DNA of 64,000 nt from Gammaproteobacteria bacterium LSUCC0096. GTDB lineage: Bacteria; Pseudomonadota; Gammaproteobacteria; Pseudomonadales; Litorivicinaceae. The notes under the pieces were generated by a model that saw nothing but the letters and a program-made list of their open reading frames with translations, did not search any database and was not told the origin of the DNA. Position 1 is the stretch's first letter, and each line of letters opens with the position of its first letter. The translations under genes and the position numbers were made by a program. The stretch is taken from positions 74,514-138,513 of the forward strand of contig VIEA01000001.1 of NCBI GenBank assembly GCA_008087055.1, read 5' to 3'. Below, in pieces: positions 47,815-56,072 of this stretch.

Positions 47815-48986
47815 AGTAGGCTAAACAAAGAGCCTGCCTCGATTGCCGACCCAAGGCTGATCGGCCCTTGTTCAAATAATCGCCGGGCTGCCATGAACTC
47901 TTTGGCTGCATTGACTGCCTCGACAGCCGTAATGCGATCACCTTGGTGGCGCATTACAACGCATTCTGTTTCCGTGTTGATTAAAACCGTTTCTTCATCG
48001 GTGCGCGCACAAAGCCCAGCAATCTGCAATTTCAGTTCGCCCTGATCAGACCAGAACCATGGTGTTGCATTAAAGGGCTCGGGCTGTCCCAGCAGGCGCT
48101 TCGCAAGCGTCGTTGCCGTGTCATTGGCTTCAGAGATCGATTCGACTCTCATTTTTTGTTTCATGTGCGGTTGATCATGCAGACTCACTTCGCCGATCGC
48201 TGAGACGCATGGATGCGGTGTTTGCATGTAAGAGTCCGTCGGGATGCCTTTATCTGTTCCGAGACCGCATGCTTCTGCAAGTTCCGTATTGGCTTGAGCG
48301 CCGATAGCGATAATCACGAGATCTGCCGGTATGGATCCATGATTGGTAATGAGAGCTGCACTATCTTCGTCATACCGTTCGACTGTCACATCAACGCGGA
48401 TGGATGCGGGTGTGGCATCGAGTAGTCGGTCGGCCGCTTTGACAGAAACTTGTGGAAGTGCGCGGATGCCTTTGGCTAAAACTCGTATCGTACGCGTCGG
48501 TTGATCGAGACTTGAAGCGAGCTCAAATGCCAAGAAGCCTGCACCCAAGATTGCTATGTTTTGTACACCATCGAGTGCGCTGTGCAGGGTAATTGCGTCA
48601 TCGAGTGTTCGAATGACATGTGTTTTCTCTGACGGTAGTCCATCGATGGCCAGTTTTTTGGCTCGAGTTCCAGTCGCCAAGACAATCTGGTCGACTGAAT
48701 AGCGATCTCTTTCGGTTACGATAAGTCCGTCATCGGGCTCGATCCCTGTGACCCGTTGTTGGATCCATTGAACTGATGGGTGATTTTCAATCGGGTCTGG
48801 TAAGAGTCGAAGTGATTCTGTTTCAGTTGGATGTGTTAACCATGTCTTCGAGAGTGGTGGGCGTTGGTAAGGCCTGTGAGACTCGCCATTAAAGACGAGC
48901 ATCTCGCCATCAAACTGGCCACGAATGAGCTCTGCGATCAGAGTGCATGCGGCCTGACCTGCGCCAATAATCCCGATTTTCATCAA
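47796..48986 (-). CDS. FAD-dependent ferredoxin reductase
   Basis: 396-residue flavoprotein of the rhodocoxin/putidaredoxin reductase type. It has the N-terminal FAD motif GIIGAGQAACTLIAEL, RPPLSK, the NAD-binding ILGAGFLAFELAS, and the C-terminal reductase domain with TPWFWSDQGELKLQIAG. The second FAD motif reads IGEVS where GD is usual. It is directly downstream of a 2Fe-2S ferredoxin gene (overlap of four bases), so the pair is likely an electron chain from NADH. No P450 or dioxygenase is adjacent. Confidence 0.9.
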   Translation of the reverse strand: MMKIGIIGAGQAACTLIAELIRGQFDGEMLVFNGESHRPYQRPPLSKTWLTHPTETESLRLLPDPIENHPSVQWIQQRVTGIEPDDGLIVTERDRYSVDQIVLATGTRAKKLAIDGLPSEKTHVIRTLDDAITLHSALDGVQNIAILGAGFLAFELASSLDQPTRTIRVLAKGIRALPQVSVKAADRLLDATPASIRVDVTVERYDEDSAALITNHGSIPADLVIIAIGAQANTELAEACGLGTDKGIPTDSYMQTPHPCVSAIGEVSLHDQPHMKQKMRVESISEANDTATTLAKRLLGQPEPFNATPWFWSDQGELKLQIAGLCARTDEETVLINTETECVVMRHQGDRITAVEAVNAAKEFMAARRLFEQGPISLGSAIEAGSLFSLLQSSRS

Positions 48987-49303
48987 TACTGACGTTTCGC
49001 GACAGATAGTGTGAGTCCGTCATGTTTGTCGTTCAGTTCGACCTGGCAGGCGAGGCGGGAATGTGGTGTTGGATCGATTGCAAAAGACAGCATATCGGCT
49101 TCTTGCACACTGGGGCCCTCAACAGTGCCATCCCAGGTCGCATCGAGGATCACATGGCATGTCGCACATGAACAGCCGCCGCCGCATTCTGCGAGAATCC
49201 CATCAACACCTGCGCGGTATGTGGCCTGCAGGATGGTTTCTCCTGGCTCAAATGTCACATCAATCTCTTGTTCATTTGGGTCAATACAGGTCAGTTGTGG
49301 CAT
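48983..49303 (-). CDS. 2Fe-2S ferredoxin
   Basis: 106-residue plant-/adrenodoxin-type ferredoxin. The cluster ligands are visible as CGGGCSCATC (three Cys) and a fourth Cys in SRLACQVEL. It has the ISC/putidaredoxin-like layout with the sequence DMLSFAIDPTPHSRLACQ. It is the upstream partner of the reductase gene. Confidence 0.92.
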   Translation of the reverse strand: MPQLTCIDPNEQEIDVTFEPGETILQATYRAGVDGILAECGGGCSCATCHVILDATWDGTVEGPSVQEADMLSFAIDPTPHSRLACQVELNDKHDGLTLSVAKRQY

Positions 49304-49414
49304 CAGTGTTCCTCAGTATTCGTGCCAATACGGATCGAAATTAATATCCGCAATGCACTTTGAAAGATGAATTTAGGCACTAGAGTATGGGCAAACAGGA
49401 AAAAGGAAAGAGTC

Positions 49415-50263
49415 ATGCGTTCAATTGCACGAGTGATTAATGGTCGGCGAGTCTCCGATGGGGCAGGTGTCGATATCCGTCGAGTGATCGGTTTGGCGGG
49501 TGCTGACTACATTGATCCATTTTTGATGTTTGATGATTTTCGAAATGATGATCCGTCTGGTTATGTTGCTGGGTTCCCGCCGCATCCGCACCGTGGGTTT
49601 GAAACGGTGACTTACATGCTCAAGGGTAAGATGCGACATCGTGATTCCAACGGCAACGCAGGCCTTTTGGAAGATGGGGCGGTGCAGTGGATGACTGCAG
49701 GTCGAGGGATTTTGCATTCTGAGATGCCTGAGCAAACCGATGGCAGTTTGTGGGGATTCCAGATTTGGTTGAACCTACCGCAACACCTTCAGATGGCGGA
49801 GCCTGGCTATCAAGATATTCCGGCATCAGATATCACGGAATTCGAACAAGATGGCATTGCCTATCGATTGGTGGCGGGTGAACTATTTGGGCATCAGGGA
49901 CCTGCTCAGACTCATCTGCCAGTGTTGATGGTTGATATCGCACCACATGGGGGCGAGACGACAATCCCATTAACTGACGGTGAGACAGCAATCATGTTTT
50001 GTTTTGAAGGCGAGTTATCGATTGCCGGGCAAACGATTGGTGATGGCGATCTGGTTGTTTTAGAAGGAGATGGCGGAGTCGCGATTCAGGGCCTTGGGCG
50101 AGGGCTTCTCCTGTCTTCTCCGCCCTTGAATGAGCCGATCGCGCGCCATGGGCCTTTTGTATTATCAACAGAAGGCGAGCTCAAAAAGGCGTTTATCGAT
50201 TACCAGTTGGGTCAGCTAGCTCCGAATCAGGAAGCGTTTCTTGCGTCAGGTGGCCGCGGGTAA
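49415..50263 (+). CDS. Pirin family protein
   Basis: Two-domain cupin of 282 residues. The N-terminal cupin has the metal pattern PHPHRGFETVTYMLKG and MTAGRGILHSE with conserved His and Glu; the C-terminal pirin domain follows. Some members are quercetin dioxygenases; most have no assigned role. ATG 49415 has AAAGGA upstream. Its last 71 bases are antisense to the 3' end of the MarR gene. Confidence 0.92.
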   Translation: MRSIARVINGRRVSDGAGVDIRRVIGLAGADYIDPFLMFDDFRNDDPSGYVAGFPPHPHRGFETVTYMLKGKMRHRDSNGNAGLLEDGAVQWMTAGRGILHSEMPEQTDGSLWGFQIWLNLPQHLQMAEPGYQDIPASDITEFEQDGIAYRLVAGELFGHQGPAQTHLPVLMVDIAPHGGETTIPLTDGETAIMFCFEGELSIAGQTIGDGDLVVLEGDGGVAIQGLGRGLLLSSPPLNEPIARHGPFVLSTEGELKKAFIDYQLGQLAPNQEAFLASGGRG

Positions 50264-50732
50264 CCTCGCCCGTGTCTAAAAGAGGGGCGGCGTCGATATG
50301 ACGAGCCCCCATCATTTCAGCGACCTGCTTTAAAACAAACACCAGTTGGTGTTGCTCCCATTCGCGGAGTCGCTCGAAGCGGTGCAAGAAGTTTTCTTGT
50401 AACGGCTTGGGCGCTTTCATAAGAAGCTCTTTGCCAGCATCGGTGATCACTAAAAATACTTTCCTGCGGTCAGTCCCTGATCGCTGTCTCTCCAGAAGTC
50501 CGCGTCTTTCCAGACGGTCAACGATTGAGGTGACCGTCGCTTGAGACAGATTAACCTCGGCACTGATGGCTCTGATCGGTTGTTCCTTTGTGTTGGCGAC
50601 CGTCTGCAAAACCAGCAGTTGCGGCGTTGTGAGTCCGAACTCTTTACCGAGCCGACTGGAGTGCTGATCGATCGCCTGCACGATACGGCGTAAAGCAACC
50701 AATACTTCTGTTTCAAGATTATGTGTTTGCAC
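50193..50732 (-). CDS. MarR-family transcriptional regulator
   Basis: 179-residue winged-helix regulator. The DNA-binding part is ISAEVNLSQATVTSIVDRLERRGLLERQ, with the wing RSGTDRRKVFLVITDAGKELL. It lies divergent from the betaine-like ABC operon, with a 256-base AT-rich region between that holds two palindromes, so it probably controls that operon. Its C-terminal 20 or so residues extend into the antisense overlap with pirin. Confidence 0.9.
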   Translation of the reverse strand: MQTHNLETEVLVALRRIVQAIDQHSSRLGKEFGLTTPQLLVLQTVANTKEQPIRAISAEVNLSQATVTSIVDRLERRGLLERQRSGTDRRKVFLVITDAGKELLMKAPKPLQENFLHRFERLREWEQHQLVFVLKQVAEMMGARHIDAAPLLDTGEVTRGHLTQETLPDSELADPTGNR

Positions 50733-50860
50733 TCTGTCTATAAGCCCTTTGAGTTGATCAATCGCATTGTGGATTCAGTTCGAAAACTAGTGCAATTATT
50801 TTTCACGACTTAAATTTTGACGTCAAAGTAATTTTTTTACGTGCAAGTCCGTAGATTCTC

Positions 50861-50875
50861 TTAAATATAATTTAA
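50861..50875. promoter_or_regulatory. Palindrome, possible MarR operator
   Basis: TTAAAT and ATTTAA form a perfect inverted repeat separated by ATA, in the divergent region between the MarR gene and the importer. AT-rich palindromes of this size are typical for MarR sites. AT-rich regions also give chance palindromes, so the role is tentative. Confidence 0.4.
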
Positions 50876-50931
50876 ACTATTGATTTATATATTATTTGAA
50901 GAAAGAGCCTCGATTCGGTAGACTTACAAAA

Positions 50932-50949
50932 TGTTTCGTGGATGAAACA
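50932..50949. promoter_or_regulatory. Inverted repeat upstream of betaine-like importer
   Basis: TGTTTC and GAAACA are a perfect six-base inverted repeat with a six-base spacer (50938-50943), 40 bases upstream of the solute-binding protein gene. It may be an operator or a 5' leader hairpin. Confidence 0.4.
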
Positions 50950-50988
50950 ATATTTAGATTTTAATCGATAAAAACCTTTGGGGGTTAT

Positions 50989-51990
50989 ATGAAACAACTG
51001 ATTGGTGCAGCACTAACGGCGGGTGCGTTACTGTCAGGTGCGCAAGCGTTCGCAGCTGATTGCGGTAAAGTCGTGATTGGCGAAATGAACTGGGCAAGTG
51101 GAGAGTTTTTGGCTCGGTTGGACGGATTCATATTGTCGGAAGGCTATGGATGTGAAGTTGAATACCTAACAGCCGGAACAGTTCCGCAGATTACCTCGAT
51201 GAACGAAAAAGGTACGCCCGATTTTGCATCGGAATTATGGGCAAATAGCGCGGTGGATTTGCTAAAGCAGGCCTCCAAAGAAGGACGCCTGACTAAACTC
51301 AATAAGAAGCCTTTCGAAGGGGCTGGTGAAACATGGTTCGTCAACGGGAATTTTGCGAAAAATCACCCTGAATTAAAGACTATTCAAGACATTATCGAGC
51401 GTCCTGACCTGTTCCCACATCCAGAAGATCCCTCTAAAGGCGGTCTACATACCTGTCCTCCAGGATGGGCATGTGAGCTATCAACGAACAATCTTTTCCG
51501 AGCATTTGATATGGAAGCCAAAGGATGGAAGTTAGTTCAGACAGGCTCTGGGGCCGGCCTTGATGGATCAATCGCAAAATCGAGTGAACGCGGTGAGAAT
51601 TGGATTGGCTACTACTGGGCACCGACAACGATGGTTGGTAAATATAATTTGCAGCCGATTGATTGGAATACAGGATTCGATGCTGACAACTGGAATAACT
51701 GTATCGTGAAGCCAGAAGAAGAATGTGAGGATCCAAAGCCAAGTTCGTATACGTTCTCAGAGGTTGTCTCTCTAGCGCAAAACACATTTGTTGAGAAAAA
51801 TCCTGAGCCAGCGAAATACATTGAGCAACGGGTATTTGATTTGCCACTGATTGGTAAATACTTGTCATACATGGATGCGAACCAAGCAACTGGCGAAGAT
51901 GCTGCGATTGAATTTCTTCTCAATGAAGAATCGACGTGGACACAGTGGGTCACTGCTGATGTTGCTGCAAAAGTTAAAAACGCACTATAA
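50989..51990 (+). CDS. Betaine-type ABC transporter, substrate-binding protein (OpuAC family)
   Basis: Periplasmic binding protein of 333 residues with signal peptide (1-22, ending AQAFA). It has the OpuAC/ProX-type fold with KVVIGEMNWASGEFLARL, the segment GTPDFASELWANSAVD and AWKLVQTGSGAGL-like GWKLVQTGSGAGLDGSI, and WIGYYWAPTTMVGKYNL. Several Cys (ADCG, YGCE, CPPGWAC, NNCIV, EEC) could form disulfides. Aromatic residues suggest a quaternary amine ligand (betaine, choline, carnitine or similar). A GGGGG stretch precedes the ATG. Confidence 0.85.
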   Translation: MKQLIGAALTAGALLSGAQAFAADCGKVVIGEMNWASGEFLARLDGFILSEGYGCEVEYLTAGTVPQITSMNEKGTPDFASELWANSAVDLLKQASKEGRLTKLNKKPFEGAGETWFVNGNFAKNHPELKTIQDIIERPDLFPHPEDPSKGGLHTCPPGWACELSTNNLFRAFDMEAKGWKLVQTGSGAGLDGSIAKSSERGENWIGYYWAPTTMVGKYNLQPIDWNTGFDADNWNNCIVKPEEECEDPKPSSYTFSEVVSLAQNTFVEKNPEPAKYIEQRVFDLPLIGKYLSYMDANQATGEDAAIEFLLNEESTWTQWVTADVAAKVKNAL

Positions 51991-52001
51991 AAATAACTCA
52001 G

Positions 52002-52036
52002 ACGGCCGGCGCTTTTGATAAGGTGTCGGTCGTTTT
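52002..52036 (+). terminator. Intercistronic hairpin after the binding protein gene
   Basis: ACGGCCGGCGC and GTGTCGGTCGT form an 11-base stem with three G-U pairs, a loop of ten bases, and TTTT follows. It lies between the binding protein and permease genes and probably terminates part of the transcripts, as in the aap operon. Confidence 0.7.
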
Positions 52037-52053
52037 GATGTATAGAGGACTAT

Positions 52054-52941
52054 ATGGATTGGTTAATTGAGTTTCCCGAGCTAGGACGAAGGGATCTCAG
52101 GGATCTCCGTAAAGGTATTGACGAAAGCTTTAAAAGTTTTAGTCGCGAATACGGCGACTCCATCGAAACGTTTTTTGATCCCCTGCTGTATTTTTTAATT
52201 TGGCTTGAGAAGCTCCTTCTCTCAACTCCTTGGCCATTATTTATCGGAATCGTTTGCCTGATCGGATGGTTTGCGAGTCGCAGTATTAAAATTGTTATCG
52301 GCTCAGCGATCAGTCTCTTTCTGATTGGTTATCTCGGCATGTGGGAAGACACGATGAGCACTGTCAGTATCATCTTGGTTTGCACCATGCTCTGTATCGG
52401 AATTGGTCTCCCAATCGGGATTCTGATGTCTCGGTCTGACCGTGCCCAAAATATCGTGACACCGATCCTTGATGTGATGCAGACCATACCAAGCTTTGTG
52501 TATCTGATTCCGGTCGTGATGCTACTTGGTATCGGAAAAGTTCCGGGGCTCTTATCTGTCGTGATCTATGCGATTCCGCCGATGATTCGGCTAACGAATT
52601 TAGGCATCCGATTGGTTGATAAGGAGGTGTTGGAAGCTGCTGATGCTTTTGGGGCAAGCCATTGGCAAAAGCTAACGCAAGTTCAAATTCCACTCGCACT
52701 TCCCAATATTTTTGCAGGCGTGAATCAAACCATCATGATGTCTCTGGCAATGGTCGTGATTGCGTCGATGATCGGAGTGACCGGGCTCGGGCAACCCGTA
52801 CTTAAGGCGATTTCAAATCAGTATCTTGCGATGGGTCTGTTGAATGGTTTGGCGATTGTTGCCTTGGCAATCATTTTCGACCGCATCAGTCAGAGCTACG
52901 GTAAACGACTGCAAAGCTATCGTGGGGGCCATGGTGAATAA
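52054..52941 (+). CDS. Betaine-type ABC transporter, permease (ProW/OpuAB family)
   Basis: 295-residue inner-membrane permease with about six segments. The family signatures are QTIPSFVYLIPVVMLLGIG and the coupling loop EVLEAADAFGASHWQKLTQVQIPLALPNIFAGVNQTIM. An N-terminal cytoplasmic tail of about 45 residues resembles ProW. It overlaps or abuts the ATPase gene. Confidence 0.9.
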   Translation: MDWLIEFPELGRRDLRDLRKGIDESFKSFSREYGDSIETFFDPLLYFLIWLEKLLLSTPWPLFIGIVCLIGWFASRSIKIVIGSAISLFLIGYLGMWEDTMSTVSIILVCTMLCIGIGLPIGILMSRSDRAQNIVTPILDVMQTIPSFVYLIPVVMLLGIGKVPGLLSVVIYAIPPMIRLTNLGIRLVDKEVLEAADAFGASHWQKLTQVQIPLALPNIFAGVNQTIMMSLAMVVIASMIGVTGLGQPVLKAISNQYLAMGLLNGLAIVALAIIFDRISQSYGKRLQSYRGGHGE

Positions 52942-52942
52942 A

Positions 52943-53983
52943 ATGGAAACCAAGATTGAGATTAAGAATCTGTACAAAATTTTTGGTGATGATCCAGAAA
53001 CGATGCTTCAAAAAGTTCGCGATGGTGTCACTAAGGAAGAGTTGAACGATCAATTCAACCATGTACTGGGTTTGAGTGATATCAACCTGAAAATGCCTGC
53101 TAAAGGTATTCAGGTTGTGATGGGACTCTCGGGCTCTGGGAAATCCACTCTCATTCGTCACATCAATCGATTAATTGAGCCGACTGCCGGCGAGGTTTGG
53201 ATTGACGGCGAAAATGTTCTCGAGATGGATGAAAAGACATTGCGAGACTTCCGTCGAAACCGTGCCTCGATGGTGTTTCAAAAGTTCGCACTATTACCTC
53301 ATCGCACCGTTATGGAAAACACCATTTATGGTCTTGAGATCCAAGGCATGGGTGAGAAAAAGGCTGAAAAACAGGCTGCACACTGGATCGAGCGTGTGGG
53401 TTTGGCAGGTTATGAAGAGAACTACCCAGGCCAATTATCCGGTGGTATGCAGCAGCGTGTCGGTCTCGCTCGAGCACTCGCGACAGATGCAGACATTCTG
53501 CTGATGGACGAAGCGTTCAGTGCATTGGATCCACTGATTCGGACTGATATGCAGAACATTCTTCTCGATCTTCAGCAAGAGCTTCATAAGACCATCGTGT
53601 TCATTACGCATGATCTTGAGGAGGCACTGCGCATTGGTGACCAAATTGCGATTCTACGCGACGGTCAAGTGATTCAGCAGGGAACCCCTCAGCAAATTGT
53701 GCTGAAACCGAAAGACGACTATATTGCCGACTTCACCAGAGACATTAACCGCGGCCGAGTGATCCAATTAAAAACGATCATGAAAACGCCAAATGATAAG
53801 CCTGGTCCTGAGTTATCCGGTGAGATGCTCGTCGAGGATGCGGCGCAATTGGTGACTGAATCGCCATCATCACAAGCGCGTGTCACCAATGACGCGGGCG
53901 ATGTGATTGGTGTTGTTGGTATTAATGATTTGATCCGTGCCATGGCGCGGCCTGATATCGAATCTAGACTCGAAGAACTGTAA
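52943..53983 (+). CDS. Betaine-type ABC transporter, ATP-binding protein (ProV/OpuAA family)
   Basis: 346-residue ATPase with Walker A GLSGSGKST, the Q-loop MVFQKFALLPHRTVMEN, signature LSGGMQQRVGLARAL, Walker B ILLMDEAFSALDP, and a C-terminal CBS-like region ending DVIGVVGINDLIRAM. The long ProV-type N-terminus is present (KIFGDDPETMLQKVRDG). ATG 52943 is used; ATG 52931 or GTG 52934 overlapping the permease stop are also possible. Confidence 0.9.
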   Translation: METKIEIKNLYKIFGDDPETMLQKVRDGVTKEELNDQFNHVLGLSDINLKMPAKGIQVVMGLSGSGKSTLIRHINRLIEPTAGEVWIDGENVLEMDEKTLRDFRRNRASMVFQKFALLPHRTVMENTIYGLEIQGMGEKKAEKQAAHWIERVGLAGYEENYPGQLSGGMQQRVGLARALATDADILLMDEAFSALDPLIRTDMQNILLDLQQELHKTIVFITHDLEEALRIGDQIAILRDGQVIQQGTPQQIVLKPKDDYIADFTRDINRGRVIQLKTIMKTPNDKPGPELSGEMLVEDAAQLVTESPSSQARVTNDAGDVIGVVGINDLIRAMARPDIESRLEEL

Positions 53984-54310
53984 ATGCCCAAAGAGACTCG
54001 GCTCGTGTATTCAACCGAGTCGGGTCGTATCCGATCTGACTCAGACGTCACTCATGCGGTGAATCCGGATGACTCAGTATGTCGTGTGCGCAGAGAGACC
54101 AAAGGTCGTGGCGGCAAGGAAGCGACGGTCATTTGGGATGTCCCAGGTGGAGAGGTTGAGTTGAAATCCTTAGGCAAAGCCATCAAACAACGTCTCGGTA
54201 CCGGTGGTTCGGTAAAAGATGGTCAGATTGTGATTCAAGGCGATCATGTTGAGACTATTCTTTCTTTTCTCAAAGACAAAGGGTTTCAGGCCAAAAAGGC
54301 AGGCGGATGA
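53984..54310 (+). CDS. SUI1/YciH family translation factor homolog
   Basis: 108-residue homolog of eukaryotic eIF1. The N-terminus has RLVYSTESGRI, as in E. coli YciH, and the core is RETKGRGGKEATVIWDV...KKRLGTGG-type sequence with GTGGSVKDGQIVIQGDH. It starts directly after the ATPase stop. In E. coli YciH can affect start-codon selection in vitro and the stress response; the role here is inferred. Confidence 0.9.
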   Translation: MPKETRLVYSTESGRIRSDSDVTHAVNPDDSVCRVRRETKGRGGKEATVIWDVPGGEVELKSLGKAIKQRLGTGGSVKDGQIVIQGDHVETILSFLKDKGFQAKKAGG

Positions 54311-54798
54311 CAGTTTCTAAAGATCTTTTTAAGCAGACCATGGGATCATTCCCGACCGGTGTGACGGTTACCACTGCCTATACAGCGGATGGGCAAGTGA
54401 TTGGCATGACAGCCAGTGCCTTCAGTTCTGTCTCTCTTGATCCCTTGTTGGTTCTGATGTGTCCAGCCAAAAATGCCGAATGCTATTCAGCGCTCACAGA
54501 GGCTGCATATTTCAGTATTCATCTGTTAGCGGGCGATCAAGGCCCGCTCGCGTGGCAATTTGCAAAATCTGACATGGATAAAACCGAAGGCCTGACGATT
54601 TCAAAAAGCCCTAATGGAGCTCCAAAAATCCAAGGATGTCTTGCCTATTTAGAGTGTCGCCACCATGCACTCTATGATGGAGGTGATCATGGCATTCTCG
54701 TTGGTGAAGTTACGCACATCGAACTCCCTGATACAGACAGGGAGCCCCTGGTGTACTGCAAAAGCGCGTTGGGCCCTCTGCCTTCTATTAACGCTTAG
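54307..54798 (+). CDS. Flavin reductase-like FMN-binding protein
   Basis: 163-residue split-barrel flavin protein of the HpaC/DIM6-NTAB group. It has the N-terminal FKQTMGSFPTGVTVTTAY, GMTASAFSSVSLDPLLVLMCP and a C-terminal GDHGILVGEVTHIEL with His. Such proteins supply reduced FMN to monooxygenases, but no oxygenase is adjacent. The last 110 bases overlap the next gene in another frame. Confidence 0.88.
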   Translation: MTVSKDLFKQTMGSFPTGVTVTTAYTADGQVIGMTASAFSSVSLDPLLVLMCPAKNAECYSALTEAAYFSIHLLAGDQGPLAWQFAKSDMDKTEGLTISKSPNGAPKIQGCLAYLECRHHALYDGGDHGILVGEVTHIELPDTDREPLVYCKSALGPLPSINA

Positions 54799-55294
54799 TA
54801 CAGTCCTTGTGCCACGCGAGGCGATCGCCTCGGGCGCTGAGTGCGACCGACTGGCTTCAATTGCTGCGGATCCTGACCATCAATCAGCGCCAGTCGATTA
54901 CAACGGAATCGATGGACCCAAAGTGATTGATGCCTGTCGTGAAGCTGTCATGCAATTTCCAGACAATGGACGTTATTGGGTCCAACTAGGTCGCGGATAT
55001 CTCAAAATCGAGCAAGGCAATGCGATGCTGGATGCTTTCCAGAAAGCCAAGTCATTGGGATATCCGGTTGCATGGTTTGCACTAGCTGTCGTCTACCACA
55101 CAGGCAATGGTATTGATGAGGCTGATCTTAGTCGGGCAGAAATCCTATACAAAGAAGCGTATCAACGCGGAGTAGGTTACGCCGCACTCGGTCTCGCGCG
55201 CTTGTATGATGAGCCCGGGTCCCCATTTTTTGACTTAGAGAAAGCCGGTGTATGGCAGTCGCGCTTTGACGCATTGAACGATCGTTTGGGGTGA
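54689..55294 (+). CDS. Secreted Sel1/TPR-like repeat protein
   Basis: 201-residue product. The hydrophobic signal segment (LCLLLTLSTVLVPREAIA, about 31-48) comes late, after a long basic n-region, and the mature part has helical repeats including the Sel1-like AEILYKEAYQRGVGYAALGLA. ATG 54689 has GGAGGTGA upstream. The first 110 bases lie inside the flavin reductase gene in another frame. Alternative starts at TTG 54701 or GTG 54704 exist. Function unknown, probably protein interaction in the periplasm. Confidence 0.7.
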   Translation: MAFSLVKLRTSNSLIQTGSPWCTAKARWALCLLLTLSTVLVPREAIASGAECDRLASIAADPDHQSAPVDYNGIDGPKVIDACREAVMQFPDNGRYWVQLGRGYLKIEQGNAMLDAFQKAKSLGYPVAWFALAVVYHTGNGIDEADLSRAEILYKEAYQRGVGYAALGLARLYDEPGSPFFDLEKAGVWQSRFDALNDRLG

Positions 55295-55298
55295 CAGG

Positions 55299-56072
55299 AT
55301 GAAGAAAAACGTCTGGTTTTTGATACTAGCTTTGAGTTCATCGAGTTTTGCATTTGATGGGCAACCACTTCAATACGAAATTGATTGGGGTCCAGTGACA
55401 CTTGCGGATGCCACTGTTGAATTGCTGGATTCGGGAGAGGTGCGTTCAGTCTCTGCTGATATTGCATCGCGAGGTGTCGGCGCCTGGTTTTCTGATTTCC
55501 AATCGTCTCTCGAGATCATGCGTACAGGTGATGGGATGCAATTACTGAATGGTAAGAGCACCTGGGGGGACGCGCTCAGCAATCTAACTGTGACTTGGCT
55601 GCCTGGCGATGAGAAGCCCCTCGTCGATTATTACCGATCGAAGCCTCGCGACTACGAAATCACGCCTGTTCCGGAAGACTCTGTTGCCAACACAGTGGAT
55701 CCATTCACCCCGATCTTTGAGATAGGGCGCGACTTAAATCAAACCAAACGATGCGAAGGAAGTTATCGAATCTTTGACGGTATTCGTCGTTACGATTTAA
55801 CGATAACGGATGGAGGTGTTTCTGAACTGACGTCAGACGATGCTGCTGACTTTCGGGGTCTTGCGCACCGTTGTGACATCACACTGACTCGCATTGGTGG
55901 TTTTTCGACCAAAAAGGGCCTGTTTAAGTTTGGTGAATCTGAAATCTCAAGAACACTCTATCTTGGTGAAATCCGAGGACATTGGGTGCCGGTTCGCTTT
56001 GAGATCTCTGCACCACTTGGAACCGCTGTCGCGCGACTGATCAATCTCAATCGCGCAGTTGCGGCTCAATGA
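55299..56072 (+). CDS. DUF3108 domain protein, exported
   Basis: 257-residue product with a signal peptide (MKKNVWFLILALSSSSFA). The mature part has LQYEIDWGPVTLADATVEL and VDPFTPIFEIGRDL, matching the DUF3108 layout, a beta-rich family of unknown function. It overlaps the convergent toxin gene by seven bases. Confidence 0.8.
   Translation: MKKNVWFLILALSSSSFAFDGQPLQYEIDWGPVTLADATVELLDSGEVRSVSADIASRGVGAWFSDFQSSLEIMRTGDGMQLLNGKSTWGDALSNLTVTWLPGDEKPLVDYYRSKPRDYEITPVPEDSVANTVDPFTPIFEIGRDLNQTKRCEGSYRIFDGIRRYDLTITDGGVSELTSDDAADFRGLAHRCDITLTRIGGFSTKKGLFKFGESEISRTLYLGEIRGHWVPVRFEISAPLGTAVARLINLNRAVAAQ

Noticed and set aside
48296-48304. GCCGATAG resembling a sigma-28 -10 box
   Set aside because: It is inside the ferredoxin reductase gene, and no TAAAG-like -35 lies 11 bases before it.
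50895-50931. TTGAAG-N17-TAGACT as sigma-70 promoter for the betaine-like importer
   Set aside because: Only four of six matches in each box in an AT-rich region; not distinguishable from chance.
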